The notes beneath the pieces were generated by a model, which saw only the letters and a program-made list of their open reading frames with translations, was not told the origin of the DNA and searched no databases. From positions 1 to 64,000 of the forward strand of contig JASANG010000866.1 in the NCBI GenBank assembly GCA_030248215.1: a stretch of 64,000 bases of DNA, written 5' to 3'. Positions 24,655 to 35,641 of the stretch are shown piece after piece; the stretch's first letter is position 1, and each line of letters begins with the position of its first letter. The position numbers and the translations under genes are program-made. This DNA is from Enoplolaimus lenunculus (lineage: Eukaryota > Nematoda > Enoplea > Enoplida > Thoracostomopsidae).

Positions 24655-24895
24655 AACCGAAGCTGAGCCTAAATCTGTGCCAAAACCATTGCCCAAGCCT
24701 AAACCTAAGTCTAAACCTTTGGGAGCAGTGTAGGTACAAAGGAAATTTTTCCAACACCAAGCTGTACAACTGAAAACTTCAGCCTGCGATGTTGCTTTTA
24801 GTACCCGCTATATATAAAGTATAAACCTCAACCCAAACCTAAAGATAAACCTAAGCCTAAATATAAACCTTAATCCTAAATCTAATTTTAAAATG
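24655..24895. repeat. Two degenerate CCTAAG-like blocks
   Basis: Imperfect AAACCTAAG/GCCTAAA units at 24,655-24,725 and 24,820-24,895, with unique sequence between. No inverted ends are visible. Confidence 0.5.
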
Positions 24896-24899
24896 TTCT

Positions 24900-26950
24900 T
24901 TTTGTCAACGGCTCAGAATTCTCAGTCCATCAATGGACAAGCCCACTTTTTATTGACATGGGCGAATGGTGTAGGTAGGTATTTATACGTAAAACCACAT
25001 ATTTGAAATGAATACGTATGTATAAACAAAAGTTTCAGCTACGCAAGTAAAAAGTGCCTGTATATATGTGTAGGTTTGGCTTGAATTTTTAAACAATTTA
25101 CATCGAAAGAAACACATATATCATCTGATAGAACAATGATAAGTAGAAAAAAGCATATGACTATGCAACAGCGTGCAATTCAGAACTGAATATACCGGAT
25201 AGCAATAGAAATTGAAATTTATGTTCACCACAATCGGAACTTGTTTTCAGAGGCCATAGGTCCATTTACATTTTAAGTTTTACTACGTATATATCAAGAT
25301 GTTCATTTCTTCGTAATTTTTATGCTATACAAAATGTATAAAAAATTGAGAGCTGATATGTATATACCTAAACATCGATTTATGAATATTAACAGAACGG
25401 AAGGCAAATTTCTCGCATAAATTCTGCAATCGAAATGGGAAATGTATATATGAATAATCGAAATCGGAGTTCCGGTCCTAAAATGGACGAGATAATGCAA
25501 CTACGGTTCTCAAAATTGGAACAGAAGCAGGGCCAATCAAATACAAAACATGCGCTGAATTTTGAACTTACCTATAGGTTTTTATATATAAACATTTTAT
25601 GTCTCGAAAGTTACAAAACTCATCACCTAAGTATATATAAAATACGTACTACGCGCATTGGGAATACGTCCCAAGGCCTCAAAGAATCAAAAATCACTAA
25701 TTGCAAAAACACACCAACATATATATAATACATCAATGAAATGACAAAATCAGTGTAGAACAGCCACAATCACAAGATCAAGAACACTAAAATGCACGTT
25801 AAGGAACTGCTTAAATAACTGATTTGGCGCGCTGCCAACGATTTGGGACAAACCATTTATATATTTCACCATAACTTGTACGCTAAACGGCTGATACGGA
25901 GAATATACTAACCAACTCAATTCTGCAAGTTGCTTCGAGTTATGTATAGATATATAATATACGTATAACTTGTCAAAGTTTCTGACTCTTGGGACCTAGC
26001 GTACTGAAAATTATTCACTGAAAATTTCACCATGCCTTCCGAAACCATGATCTATGTCTAACTAATGTTATATAATGATGATACTTCGTTTTTCATTTTC
26101 ATTTGTTTTGGTTAACATATTATAATATTTTGTATTTAAATTCGTTAAACTGTAAAATATTGGAGGGATAAATTGCAAGGCAAGCTCAGATCTGATCATT
26201 TGCGGATCCAGAAACCACTGTTACATAAGAAATGGCACTAGAGCACTTTCACTCCTAATATTTGAATATTCTTGATGCTTAAACCTGTATAAACCTTTAA
26301 TTGTAGGTTGTAGAGGAACGGCATGTACAGAAGCCTGAAGCATCTGCATGCAAATATTATACCGCGCAACCGCGTTTAAAAACCATTCTATGGTGCTTGC
26401 GATGTTTTATACATTTTTTATATCTAAATGCATATGTGCTTATTGATTTTTAATATATACTTCTATAGAAATTTAGAAATTATACAGGGGCAGATGAAAC
26501 ATAGGACTAGGAGTTATAGGTTTTTGCTGGACAAATACTTGCGCTCATGTCTATTTTTAAAAAGCAAATTTCTGTTCCGTTTGTTGCATTCGTAAAAACA
26601 ATTTTTAGAACTACCGTGTTCCTATAAAAACTTGTCTAGTAGTGATGCTGATGCGGAAAGTATATGTCCTTCGTTGCGTTTTATATATACGTTGAAGTTT
26701 CACGTATGTATATATGTTGCATAGTGCTCGCTTTTTATGTTTGGAAATGTTAAAAAATACCTATGCAGTAAAAAAAATATTCGCATATTGTTCGTTGAAG
26801 AGCGCTTTTAAAGATTGTTTTTAAAATATATAGAAAATTTAATTTCCAAATTCAAATGGGAATTTTACAAAATATATGTCATTTGAAAAACGAAAATCGA
26901 AAAAGAAAGATAAAAAGACTCCCATAAAAACCGAAAACGGAATACTATAG
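24900..26950. other. AT-rich desert
   Basis: Two kilobases very rich in TATATA tracts. A 97-codon ORF at 25,435-25,728 starts at a real ATG but has no domain, and its composition does not differ from the surroundings. No repeat family recognised. Confidence 0.45.
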
Positions 26951-26956
26951 AAAACC

Positions 26957-27127
26957 GGGCCGAAAGGACAGAGGCGAACATTTTAAAAGATATATTCATT
27001 CCTAAGCCTACCTAAACCTATATTTTATATTGAGCAACCTACCTAAAGTAAAAGTTTAAAAACGTAAGTTTTTACTCTGTCCCGGTCCAACAGATAAAAT
27101 TTCCGCCACTGATCGTTTTTAAAGGCC
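26957..27127 (+). mobile_element. Diverged family B MITE
   Basis: GGGCCGAAAGGACAGAGGCG at one end and a diverged inverse with CCGCCACTGATC near the other. Only short CCTAAG stretches remain inside. About 40 bases separate it from the next element. Confidence 0.5.
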
Positions 27128-27167
27128 GAAAAACGGCTATTTGGAAAAAGTTTCTAGTAGGGTTTTC

Positions 27168-27340
27168 ATACAATGTTTAACTTTACGGAGCGTAACAGTA
27201 GATTGAGCGTATTCCTAAGCGTAAGGGTTGCAAAAAATGAGTTTGTAAGCCAAAGCTTAAGCCTAAGCAAAAATTGTAAATTTAATAGAATCTATTTATG
27301 GACCCACCCGAAACCTGGACGACCCTTATAAAGGTGGGCC
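27168..27340 (+). mobile_element. Diverged family A MITE
   Basis: CAATGTTTAACTTTACGGAG at the left and GACCCTTATAAAGGTGGGCC at the right. The standard AGTAGATTGAGCGTATTCC and GACCCACCCGAAACCTGGAC landmarks are present, but the hexamer blocks are nearly lost. Confidence 0.65.
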
Positions 27341-27394
27341 AAAATTTATGACAAAGTAAAAAACAAAACGCTCTAACAGATTTATTTCTCAAAA

Positions 27395-27495
27395 TGTATG
27401 CAAAATTTTACTACCGAAATTGCCGGAAACTTCGGCAAAATTTCTGCCAAAGCAGGAGACCCATTTTTGCCGGAGCCGGAGGCAAACCTACGATT
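27395..27495 (+). repeat. Family I CCGGAG-rich repeat
   Basis: ATGCAAAATTTTACTACCGA, ATTGCCGGAAACTTCGGCAA and GCCGGAGCCGGAGGC occur in the same order as at 23,930. Confidence 0.65.
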
Positions 27496-27581
27496 GTGCC
27501 CTGACAACCAGAATCGTATTACTTTTAAAAGGCAGAGTTTATTCCTAGCCTGCAAAAAGTTAGTCGAAAGGGGAATCAAAC

Positions 27582-27752
27582 GGCCCATGCATAGAACAGT
27601 GCCGGAACAGTAGTACAAGCATATTCCTTATATATAGCATAAGCGTTTGGATGAGCTTGTTCTTAAGCCTAAGCCTAAAGCAAAAAATTAGTCTAAAGCT
27701 TAACTGACTAGCCCCTCCGAAAAACGATCCGACCCCGTTCTATACATGGGCC
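27582..27752 (+). mobile_element. Family B MITE
   Basis: GGCCCATGCATAGAACAGTG on the left and CCGTTCTATACATGGGCC on the right, with CCTAAGCCTAAAGCAAAAAA and ATTAGTCTAAAGCTTAA inside, the family B landmarks. Confidence 0.7.
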
Positions 27753-28249
27753 TAAATTTTCAAGAGTATCTCAAAACGCAGAAAACGGCGTAAAAATACA
27801 ACAGTGACACAGAATATAGTTCAAGGACTAGGGCGCAATTCTTTTGCCAAGAATAGGTTCTTATTTTGAAGTTAAACCCAAAATAAAAAATGTGATTAAA
27901 CCTAAATGCAGATTTATGATTGACGTGAATCTTTAAAACAACTTCAACATACAAATATGGCATATCTTGCCGGCGGCGGCGAATCAAAGGGCTACAGACG
28001 GCCTTTTGTCATCTACCAACGGGGCGGATTTCCCTGAATACCGAAGAGGTCCAGTGACACAGAACTTTTAAAATATTTTAAAAACAAACATTTTTTAGTG
28101 CTTTCGCCTCAATTCCGGCTCTGGCTTCGACTCCGGCAAGTTCCGTATCTCCTCTGATTGCTGCACCTTGCTGGTTGTACCGTTTTGTCTTCGTTTTTGC
28201 AAAAGCAAAACAAAACGAAACTACGATTTCAATTCGGCTGTATTCATAG
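27753..28249. other. Unassigned stretch with CCGG-rich patches
   Basis: Contains GCCGGCGGCGGCG at 27,969 and a TTCCGGCTCTGGCTTCGACT patch at about 28,114, probably another diverged family I copy in reverse. No exon found. Confidence 0.4.
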
Positions 28250-28650
28250 ACAGTTGCTGTATGTTTGAAATTTTTCAACAACAACTGCTATGTCAGAATT
28301 TCGTACGGCAACCGTCTAAGCTGATTTTTTTAAATTTAGCATCGACGGCTGCCCTATGTTCATTAAAACCATATTGACGGTTACTGTAAATTGAAAGGTT
28401 TAAGTAGTTCAACATCAGAAATTTGTTAACCAAGTGAACATCAACTACCATATTTTGTAATTATAGTATATGTCAACGGAAATAAAACGAAAGACAGCAG
28501 TGACAAATTGAATTGCAAAATTTTGCAATTTTTTAAAAAATAGCAATACGTGCTGCCCATTGTTGTATGGTAGACGGCAACCGTCTACGCTCGATGTAAA
28601 ATTCCACCGGTTGTTCGCAAAATATTGTGGACGACGCATAATACACGTTA
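28250..28650 (-). repeat. Right subterminal zone with GACGGCTGCC motifs
   Basis: CGGCAACCGTCTAAG, GACGGCTGCCCTATG and GGCAACCGTCTACG lie before the inverted end near 28,578-28,650. Partner of 22,147-22,560. Confidence 0.6.
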
Positions 28651-29059
28651 AAATTTGATTCGTAACTGAGAACAGCTGAGAAATTGTAATATTTAAAATC
28701 AAAGCCCAACCGGATATCCGTTTGGGTTTCAGGTAAAAATTGGAGTCCTTCTTTTTGCGTTTCCGTTCCGAAAATATCAGGAATTCCGCTATTTTTAACC
28801 TCATCGTTGATTAGGTTTTTCTTGCACTATATTGCAACCTATCACATAGTGCAATTGGAGGTAGAAAAAAAACTGAACACAAAGCCGGAAGTAAACCAAT
28901 TTTGCCGCAGTGCTAGACGAAGCCGGAACCGGAGGTAAAGCCGCAATATGGAATTAATGCGGTTTTGAATTTGCTGATATTTAAAGTAATCGACAAAGCG
29001 ATGACCAAAAACTTTGTTTTGCGCTCTTTTTTCGAAAAATATCGGAAAGCTACCAAAAT

Positions 29060-29247
29060 GGCCAATGCATGAAACAGGGGCGGAACAGTAGAATAAGCAT
29101 ATTCCTATGCCAAAGCCTAAGCCTAGGCGTAAGAATGTGCTTATACCTAAGTTCATGCGTAAGCCAAAACAAAAAATTAGTGTAAAGCTTAAGCTAACTC
29201 TATTCTAGTCCCACAGAATACCGCTCCACCATGACCTACACGTGGAC
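29060..29247 (+). mobile_element. Family B MITE
   Basis: GGCCAATGCATGAAACAGGG with GCGGAACAGTAGAATAAGC at the left; GGACC at the right. CCTAAG units and AAAAAATTAGTGTAAAGCTT are inside. The right end is more decayed than the left. Confidence 0.65.
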
Positions 29248-29314
29248 CACAAAATTGACACAACGTTATACAGGCTAGCTCATCGAAAGGTAAACACTTG
29301 TAAAATATGTCAAA

Positions 29315-29412
29315 TTTTTTTTACTGAAATTACCGTAACCTGTTTCAAAAGCATACCTTCGCCGGAGCCGAAGGTCAATTAACTGCCAAGTCCGGAGCAG
29401 GAAGATCCTCCT
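29315..29412 (+). repeat. Diverged family I CCGGAG-rich repeat
   Basis: ACTGAAATTACCGTAACC then CGCCGGAGCCGAAGG and CCGGAGCAGG. Same layout as 23,930 and 27,395, with more changes. Confidence 0.45.
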
Positions 29413-29575
29413 AATGTACCCTTCAAGTTATGTTTGTAAAAGAAACTAATTTCAATTGTTATTTCATTTCTACGATTGATATATGACTAATGACGCTGAT
29501 AGCAAATTAACATATTAAATCATAATTCAGCTTCCGCAATAACATGCGTACTCCAGGTGACTTTTGAGGGTGTAG

Positions 29576-29826
29576 CGTCATGGACGCTGAAGCCAAAAAA
29601 CTTCAGTATCCCGGACACTTGTGGTTTTTGGATTCAGTCTTCAGGATACTGACGTGTTTTGGCTTCAGTCTCCGGGACACTGAAGGCAGAAAGCTTCTGT
29701 GTCCCAGATATTAAAGCGAAATCTTTCAGTATCTTGGACACTAAAGCTTTTTGGTTTCTGTATTCTGGACACTGAAGCTTTTTTGGCTTGAGTATCCGGG
29801 ATGCTAAAGACAAAATCTTCAGCGTC
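29576..29826. repeat. Imperfect CTTCAGTATCC minisatellite
   Basis: About six irregular units built on GGACACTGAAGC, an A/T spacer with TTTTGG, and CTTCAGTATCC. Each unit is itself a rough palindrome (GAAGC...GCTTC), so the array could fold into a row of hairpins. Confidence 0.7.
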
Positions 29827-29829
29827 CAT

Positions 29830-30310
29830 ATGTCTTAATACAGACTCTAGACATATATGTCTTGAATTTCAGACTTTCATATTTAGATTTTTCAGAAATA
29901 TAGGTCTAAAAATTTCCAGACTTTAAACTTTGTAAAGAGTATGTTTCATGAACAATTACGACAAATATTTCTGAAAAGACAAATATTTATGAAAAATAAG
30001 ACAAAAATGTCTGAAACGCAACACAGAGGGAAACCGAATCCAAAATTGATGGCTAATGCTAATCAACAATCCTACTTAGGTTGGTGCGGGAATGCGTTCA
30101 ACCCGAAATATCTTTGAAATTCGATTTATTTATATACACCCTTAAACGGAGTGACTTGTTTATATACATTATAATCAGAAAATTAATTCTTGAATATAAG
30201 ACAACCATTTCTTGAAAGGAAAAATTTTTCATTTATAAATTGGCAACAGTAATTTTTTGAGCATAAGACATTTATGTTTTATCCATTTCAGACCCAAATT
30301 TCTGTGCTAT
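29830..30310. other. AGACATATATGTCT-rich stretch
   Basis: Repeated GACATATATGTC, AGACAAAAATGTCTGAAA and GACAAATATTTCTGAAAA motifs in both orientations suggest a decayed palindromic MITE. Exact ends are not clear. Confidence 0.4.
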
Positions 30311-30879
30311 TTATGGCTAATAATGTTTGAAATAGCAGATTCCTAAACTGAATTTCAGTCGTTATCATTGAAACAGCGGGGCACATAATGATAGCAGTCG
30401 ACACTTAAGTAAGCTTGAACTCGATATATTTTCTATTTGTATTCAATATACGACTGTAGACATAGTCGTTGAACTGTTGTGTTTGCACTAACGGGCGACA
30501 AAAATACAAAAACGCTTTTCGTGTTTTAAAAAACGTTTATTAACATTGATGTACAAAATTAGCTTTTTGATTAACGCCAAATGTCTGGGAACAAATAACC
30601 ACCGGCTAAAGTTCAGAAAGGTCTTTAAACAAAAGAACTACGATATGGGCCACTGAGAAAATTAATACAGTCAGGTTGAAATTTGTCGGAGAAAGTGAAC
30701 ACAATTGAATTTGACCTATGATAGGACGGTTACAAAACATATCGTCAACTAGTAATAAGTGCTACACAGCGCTGTCGGTCAGATTTGCTGAAATTAGTAT
30801 TAGAGCCAGGTGTGAAGGTTCAGGCATACTCGAAACAATTTTGACACACTATATATAGTTGCCCACAGGGTGTAAACGG
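30311..30879. other. Unassigned AT-rich stretch
   Basis: No coding exon and no repeat family recognised. Confidence 0.4.
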
Positions 30880-31345
30880 GTAGTAAAAATAACGGAAACG
30901 GATATTGATCAAAATAACGGGAACGGAAAACGGACATTAAGGTCTAAGAATTTCGAAGATGTTTTATTTTTCTGCCAACCAAGTAGTGTCGTGCAAATGT
31001 TCAGCGGGCTTTCTAAAATTTGAACGAAAAGGTAGCGGATTCATCCAAATTTTTCTGAATCAATTTCGTAATTTTTATTTGATTTCGAACAATTGCAGCA
31101 TATCTGTAATGACAAAATTGCCAGATATAAACGTGATGTAGAACTAATTTCGGACGTAAACCAGAAACGGACACCATTTTTTACCGGAAAAGCAAACAGA
31201 TATTCGGATACACCATGGTTGCCTACATAAGAAACATTCTGGATAACACAATTTTTGATATTTCTACAACGGAACCGGAAACAGACACCAATTTTTATCG
31301 GAAAAAGAAACGGATACTCGGTTGCATCCTGGTTGCCGACATTTG
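30880..31345. repeat. ACGGAAACGGATA repeats
   Basis: Two similar segments (about 31,155-31,225 and 31,275-31,345) each read CGGAAACRGACACC-like, an AT-rich piece with ACCGGAAAA or ATCGGAAAA, then GGATACACC or GGATACTCG and CATGGTTGCC or CCTGGTTGCC. A related ACGGAAACGGATATTG lies at 30,891. Confidence 0.55.
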
Positions 31346-31540
31346 AACCATTCAGGCTCAGATTATGTGCATTCTTTACATATACCGTGACAACTTTTTA
31401 AATAGCATCTCTTTACAGATCCAAGTATTAAAGCGAGGAAGCTCCATGGGGCGGAGTTAAGACTTTCGCAATTTGGCCACCTATTTTTTCAAGTGTTTAT
31501 TTACTTCTTAAAATTTATTCTCAAAATGTTACAATAAAAT

Positions 31541-31546
31541 TTTATT
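31541..31546 (-). terminator. Candidate poly(A) signal of the intronless GPCR
   Basis: TTTATT on the plus strand (AATAAA on the minus strand), about 100 bases past the stop codon. Confidence 0.45.
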
Positions 31547-31642
31547 TATCACTATATTCACGAACGTTTTAACTTTCAGTTAAATTTCTCATTTTTGACA
31601 TCAAACACATTCACGTCTTATATACATTTGAGCTCGTGATAT

Positions 31643-33751
31643 TCAAGCCGAAACACACCGCAGTCTTGCCATAATCGCTTTTCGATACGTTTTACTCATA
31701 AACGTATACAAAAATGGATTTGCGGCGCTATTGAAATAGTTCAACGAGTACGACGCGAGCATCAAGATGTAAAATCCTTTAGCCGATAACTGTTCTAACG
31801 CGTGTTCGCAGTACTCGATCAATATTGTAATGATGCATATTGGACTCCAGCATAGCGTATGACACAACAATATCGCAAATACCATTTGTGTTAGTTGCCT
31901 GCGACGCTGACGACGTTTTTGTGATACCGCTCCTGCTGGTACCACATTGTTGTTGTTGCGGATTACTGGAGTCACTTCGCCACCACTTTTTCTTTTAACC
32001 AGAACACTCTGATTCATTGCGCTGTGTTGGACGCTTTTTTTATTGTCGTTGTTATTCGTAGTTTCGTTTTCTTTGATGTTGCCGTTGTTTTTGTTCGTCG
32101 GAAAGTTTTCTTTGATGTTTCTGCTGAAGTTGTGATCGCTGTCTGTCGTGTTGTTTTCTGTGATGTTGCCGCCTACATTAACATCACTGTTAGCTGCTTT
32201 GTATTCTTTGATGTTGCAATAGTTGTTGGTCGCTTTTTCTTTAATGATGCCGCTGGCGGTGACGGCGTCATCCGAATTATCTTCAGCGCTTCGATTAGTT
32301 CTTGGAGGGCCTTTGATACGGCAGTCTGTTGTGTCGTTTTCGGAAACACTATCTCCTACTGGGACATCAGTGTTGATGACGAAACTTCGTTCCGAGTCTT
32401 TGATGACGCCGACCGTTGCCGAATTGTCTTTAGAATAATTTTGTGCCACGCAGATTTGTTCATCGGTTGACTTGTGATCAGGTATTCGAACACACGTGGC
32501 AGGAACGGTTTGATGGTTACCGTTGTTGGGGTTAGATTCACAAGATACATTTGCATTATTTTTCTTATTTTTATTATGTTTATTATTACTATTGTGATCA
32601 TTACGGTTTTTGTTATAATTATTATTATTGTTGTTGTTGATATTATTGTTGTTGTTGTTGTTGATATTATTGTTCTTATCGCCGCAAGATTTGTTACTGC
32701 AGCGTCTAAAATGTTGATTTAAAAATCCAACAGACTGACGATATTTTATGTGACTGAAATTGCTGTTGATGCAACTGGACTCAATACTTTGTCGTCTCAA
32801 AATTTGAGCCCGTCTGTTCTGCCTCAAGCTCGAATTGCAAGACATGTACGGTGCAATGCGATGAATGCTGCCCGAAATACAATCTGCAGAAATCAAATGT
32901 GGTCCTGAAGAATGACGACTGTGCCGGGATCGTTTTTTAATAGCAACCATAACATTAATATACAAAATCCACATAATCACAATAAAAATTACACTCGAAA
33001 ACACTGTGTACAGTGTGAATATTTTACGCGCGTTCACGTTACTTTGGCGCCAATTCGAGCTAGTATTTCGACTAGCTATGTCACTGTTCGCTGTGATAGC
33101 AATGGCTGATGAATTCGGTGAAGTTTGAGATGAAATCCAGTATATTGCGCATTGTAGACGCACCTGGACGGTTCCATTTTCTGAAATACTATGCGGTTCT
33201 TCTTGGACCGATGCTGATATAACTAAAGGAGACATTGCAGCTGTTAACAGAGTCCACGCGCTAACGGCTAAACCACGAGCGACACAAACAGTTCGGTATG
33301 GTCTAGAATCAACCGGATGGCAAACAGCAAAGTATCGATCAACACAAAGAAGGGTCAAAAACATCGCTGATCCCCATCGATTTATTCCTGTACAATAATT
33401 ATAGCATTTACACAAAGTATCACCCCACAGCCATTCACCGTAAATGTTTTTAGCGATAACTATAGGGATCCATATCAGATACAACAGGTCAGACGCAGCT
33501 AAATTAGTAACCAGAACGCTAGATATGGTTTTTGTCGATAGCTGTGATAGGTTAGTCGCTAGTACAAGAACGTTACCACAAATTCCGGCGACAAAAAGTA
33601 TCGCACAGAATATATTGAACCATAAGTAGATTGCGCTAACGTTGAACGGTTGATCGAAACGAGTTTTTGACGGTTGCGAAGTATTCAAAGTTTCAACCGA
33701 GATATCGATGATTTGTTGTGAGAGTTGCGTTGTTGAAGGAAATTTTGCCAT
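31643..33751 (-). CDS. Class A peptide-type GPCR with Asn-rich third loop
   Basis: A single open frame of 702 residues. N-glycosylation sites N23, N37 and N192 lie in extracellular parts. TM1 has GN60VLVL; TM2 has NLAASD88LLYL; loop 1 has WLWG; TM3 has Cys114 and ends DRY (138-140); loop-2 Cys is C201; TM5 is about 246-270. TM6 starts at 623 with CWSP (634-637), and TM7 has NPFLY (678-682). These are standard for rhodopsin-family receptors, and the WxWGDxLCK/DRYFAVCHPV style suggests a neuropeptide receptor; I cannot choose a ligand. Loop 3 (about 271-612) is very long, with poly-Asn near 366-395 and basic runs at both ends. The ATG has A at -3. No intron is needed, unlike the other receptor, which may reflect an old retroposed origin or intron loss. 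Confidence 0.9.
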   Translation of the reverse strand: MAKFPSTTQLSQQIIDISVETLNTSQPSKTRFDQPFNVSAIYLWFNIFCAILFVAGICGNVLVLATNLSQLSTKTISSVLVTNLAASDLLYLIWIPIVIAKNIYGEWLWGDTLCKCYNYCTGINRWGSAMFLTLLCVDRYFAVCHPVDSRPYRTVCVARGLAVSAWTLLTAAMSPLVISASVQEEPHSISENGTVQVRLQCAIYWISSQTSPNSSAIAITANSDIASRNTSSNWRQSNVNARKIFTLYTVFSSVIFIVIMWILYINVMVAIKKRSRHSRHSSGPHLISADCISGSIHRIAPYMSCNSSLRQNRRAQILRRQSIESSCINSNFSHIKYRQSVGFLNQHFRRCSNKSCGDKNNNINNNNNNNINNNNNNNYNKNRNDHNSNNKHNKNKKNNANVSCESNPNNGNHQTVPATCVRIPDHKSTDEQICVAQNYSKDNSATVGVIKDSERSFVINTDVPVGDSVSENDTTDCRIKGPPRTNRSAEDNSDDAVTASGIIKEKATNNYCNIKEYKAANSDVNVGGNITENNTTDSDHNFSRNIKENFPTNKNNGNIKENETTNNNDNKKSVQHSAMNQSVLVKRKSGGEVTPVIRNNNNVVPAGAVSQKRRQRRRQLTQMVFAILLCHTLCWSPICIITILIEYCEHALEQLSAKGFYILMLASYSLNYFNSAANPFLYTFMSKTYRKAIMARLRCVSA
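32590..32690. repeat. AAC/AAT triplet tract inside the GPCR
   Basis: Plus strand reads repeated TTGTTG/ATTATT, coding poly-Asn on the minus strand in loop 3. Repeat length probably varies between alleles. Confidence 0.85.
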
Positions 33752-34254
33752 TTTTCATTCGATTATGCTTTTACTGTTAATTTTTTTGACAACTCAACTG
33801 AAAAAAATCACATTTTATAATAACATTATTCAGGACATTAACTACAGCGAGGTTGTGTTTAGATGGTTGTTCGCTTTTTTACTCAGTCATATGGACGTAA
33901 AGTCCGTTATCCATCGTGGTGACATAAATGTAAACCCATACAGCATTTGTGACACTGTAAACCTACCAGGTAAACTCGTCAGTGTCTGGATATTTCGTTG
34001 TGATGTCTAAATATACTATGGGTCGCCAAAGGATAAGCACTTAAAATATCGCTAAATTCCGTATACTCCACTTGTTTTTGGTGTATAAATAACTATAAAA
34101 TTGGTAAATAGACAACCTGGCTAAAATGATTAAGTGTAGTTGATGGCTCAAAAAATTTTGCAGGGGCGACCTCACATTATTGGTTTATAAAAACGGTTTT
34201 GCATCTGTCATGTTTGCGCAATTCGGCACTTGTTTTATTCTACATTGTCTTAGC
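33752..34254. other. Upstream flank of the intronless GPCR
   Basis: Unique AT-rich sequence that should contain the promoter. A 100-codon plus-strand ORF (33,708-34,010) overlaps the receptor start antisense and has no motif. No TATA box can be assigned with confidence. Confidence 0.35.
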
Positions 34255-34565
34255 GGTAAACGTACGTATCTTTTAAAAAAATATACTTAAAATTAAGTAA
34301 AACTATTGCCGAATTAAGTGTCGGTTTCACTTACTATGGTGCTTGGCAAAGTTATACTTAACGTTAAACAAACGCAAAATTTTTAGCTTTACTTTTACTT
34401 AATTAATCAGGAAATGACAGCAGAAGTTTTAGTTACTTACATTATTTAAGCAAAGATTTACTCAATATTTAGTACACTTATAAGCAAAGATTTACTCAAT
34501 ATTTAGTACACTTATACTTAAAAAAGTTAGTGAAATATAACTATAGTATTTTAAGTAGAGTGTTT
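34255..34565. repeat. CTTAA/TTAAG-rich repeat with 34-bp duplication
   Basis: Contains ACTTAAAATTAAGTAAAACT and TTTAAGTAGAGTG-like inverted pieces. An exact 34-base unit (AAGCAAAGATTTACTCAATA and on) occurs twice in tandem at 34,448-34,481 and 34,482-34,515. Possibly a MITE; ends not certain. Confidence 0.5.
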
Positions 34566-34679
34566 TTACTGAGATGAGGGTGTTTTGTTTGAGGTGACCT
34601 TCCGTTTATTTACTTTTGAGATTTTTTCGTACAGAATACTACGCGTCACTTAAAAGGCATCGCAGTCTACATGTTAAGT

Positions 34680-34816
34680 ACTCAGCCTTCCCCTGAAAGA
34701 ATTTTGGCTCCCGGTAGAAAATTTTCATCCTGGCTTGTAAGTCATCGAAAACTCTTGTGTGGCCCTCCTGAAAAGTTTTTAGCCCCCCAGTAGCAAGATA
34801 AGCAGGCTACAGCCTG
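34680..34816. mobile_element. Family J MITE, diverged
   Basis: GAAAATTTTCATCCTGGCTT, GTAAGTCATCGAAAA and GCAGGCTACAGCC match the order of landmarks in the better copies at 43,412 and 49,903. Confidence 0.45.
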
Positions 34817-34892
34817 ATTAAATCCTTCTCATACCGTATAGAGTATACAGTCAAAAACTATAAATGCAAACTAAAATTAATTCGCAATACAC

Positions 34893-35147
34893 ACACTATA
34901 AATTCCAGAGAGTTGATTTTAACTCAGAATGAGTTGAATCACTCATTCTAAGTTAGGACTGTCAGAACTTTTATAATCTGAGTTGATTCAACTCATTCTG
35001 ATTTAATGAATCAACTCCACCGCAATCAGGTCAACTCAGAGTGAGAATCTACTCAGAGCAGCGTGAGTTAAAGTTTACTGTATTAACTCACAAATAACTA
35101 ACCATCCATCAGAATTAATTAATTAACTCATTGGAATTTACTGTGCA
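34893..35147. mobile_element. Family C palindromic MITE, third locus
   Basis: CACTATAAATTCCAGAGAGT at the left, CATTGGAATTTACTGTG at the right, with TTAACTCAGAATGAGTTGAA and many GAGTTGA motifs between. More diverged than the palindrome copies. Confidence 0.65.
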
Positions 35148-35458
35148 GTATGCTTAATAATTATAGGCATGCACATAGCAAAATCTTCATAAGAGAAGAG
35201 TGTCCTCTATTCTGTTCAAACGTTAATCTTTTAGTTAGTGTCCGGAACTAATGGTAAACGCCTTCTAAATAATAGTTTAGTGGTTTATACTGAAAGTGTG
35301 AAATATGAGATGAAACAAAAAAAATCTTCATGCTTGTAAAGTTTAGCAACAAGAATTATATACTAGACTATTTATTATTACTAAATTAATAATTAACTGT
35401 CGAAACTTACAACTAATATAGGCTTCATTTTCTGGCTTTTATTAACAATAAAATATTT

Positions 35459-35641
35459 GGCCAATGTTACTTTAAGGGGCGTAACAGTACATTAAGCGTA
35501 TTCCTAAGCCTAAGGCTAAGCGTTGCAAAAATGTTTCCTAAGCCTATGCCTAAGCCTCAGCAAAAAATGTAATCAAGAATCTCTACCTACTCTTTTATGG
35601 ACCCACCAAAAACCTGGACGCCCCTTAAAGCAACATGGGCC
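35459..35641 (+). mobile_element. Well-preserved family A MITE
   Basis: GGCCAATGTTACTTTAAGGG to GCAACATGGGCC, with both hexamer blocks and the AAAAATGTTTCC spacer. Flanks read AATATT on each side of TGGCC...GGCCA, which could be a 6-base target duplication. Confidence 0.85.

Larger units (their letters stand above)
22147..28650. mobile_element. Candidate 6.5-kb element bounded by inverted repeats
   Basis: About 75 bases at 22,147-22,221 (ATGCGTCGTCCACAATATTT) recur inverted at about 28,578-28,650. Inside each lies about 400 bases with repeated motifs such as TAGACGGCTGCCC and GGCAACCGTCTA in both orientations, the style of subterminal repeats. The interior has no recognisable transposase and holds other repeats, so this may be a dead or non-autonomous element, or two MITEs facing each other by chance. 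Confidence 0.4.

Noticed and set aside
32024-32470. 148-codon plus-strand ORF
   Set aside because: It is antisense to the Asn/Asp-rich loop of the intronless GPCR and reflects that gene's codon pattern.
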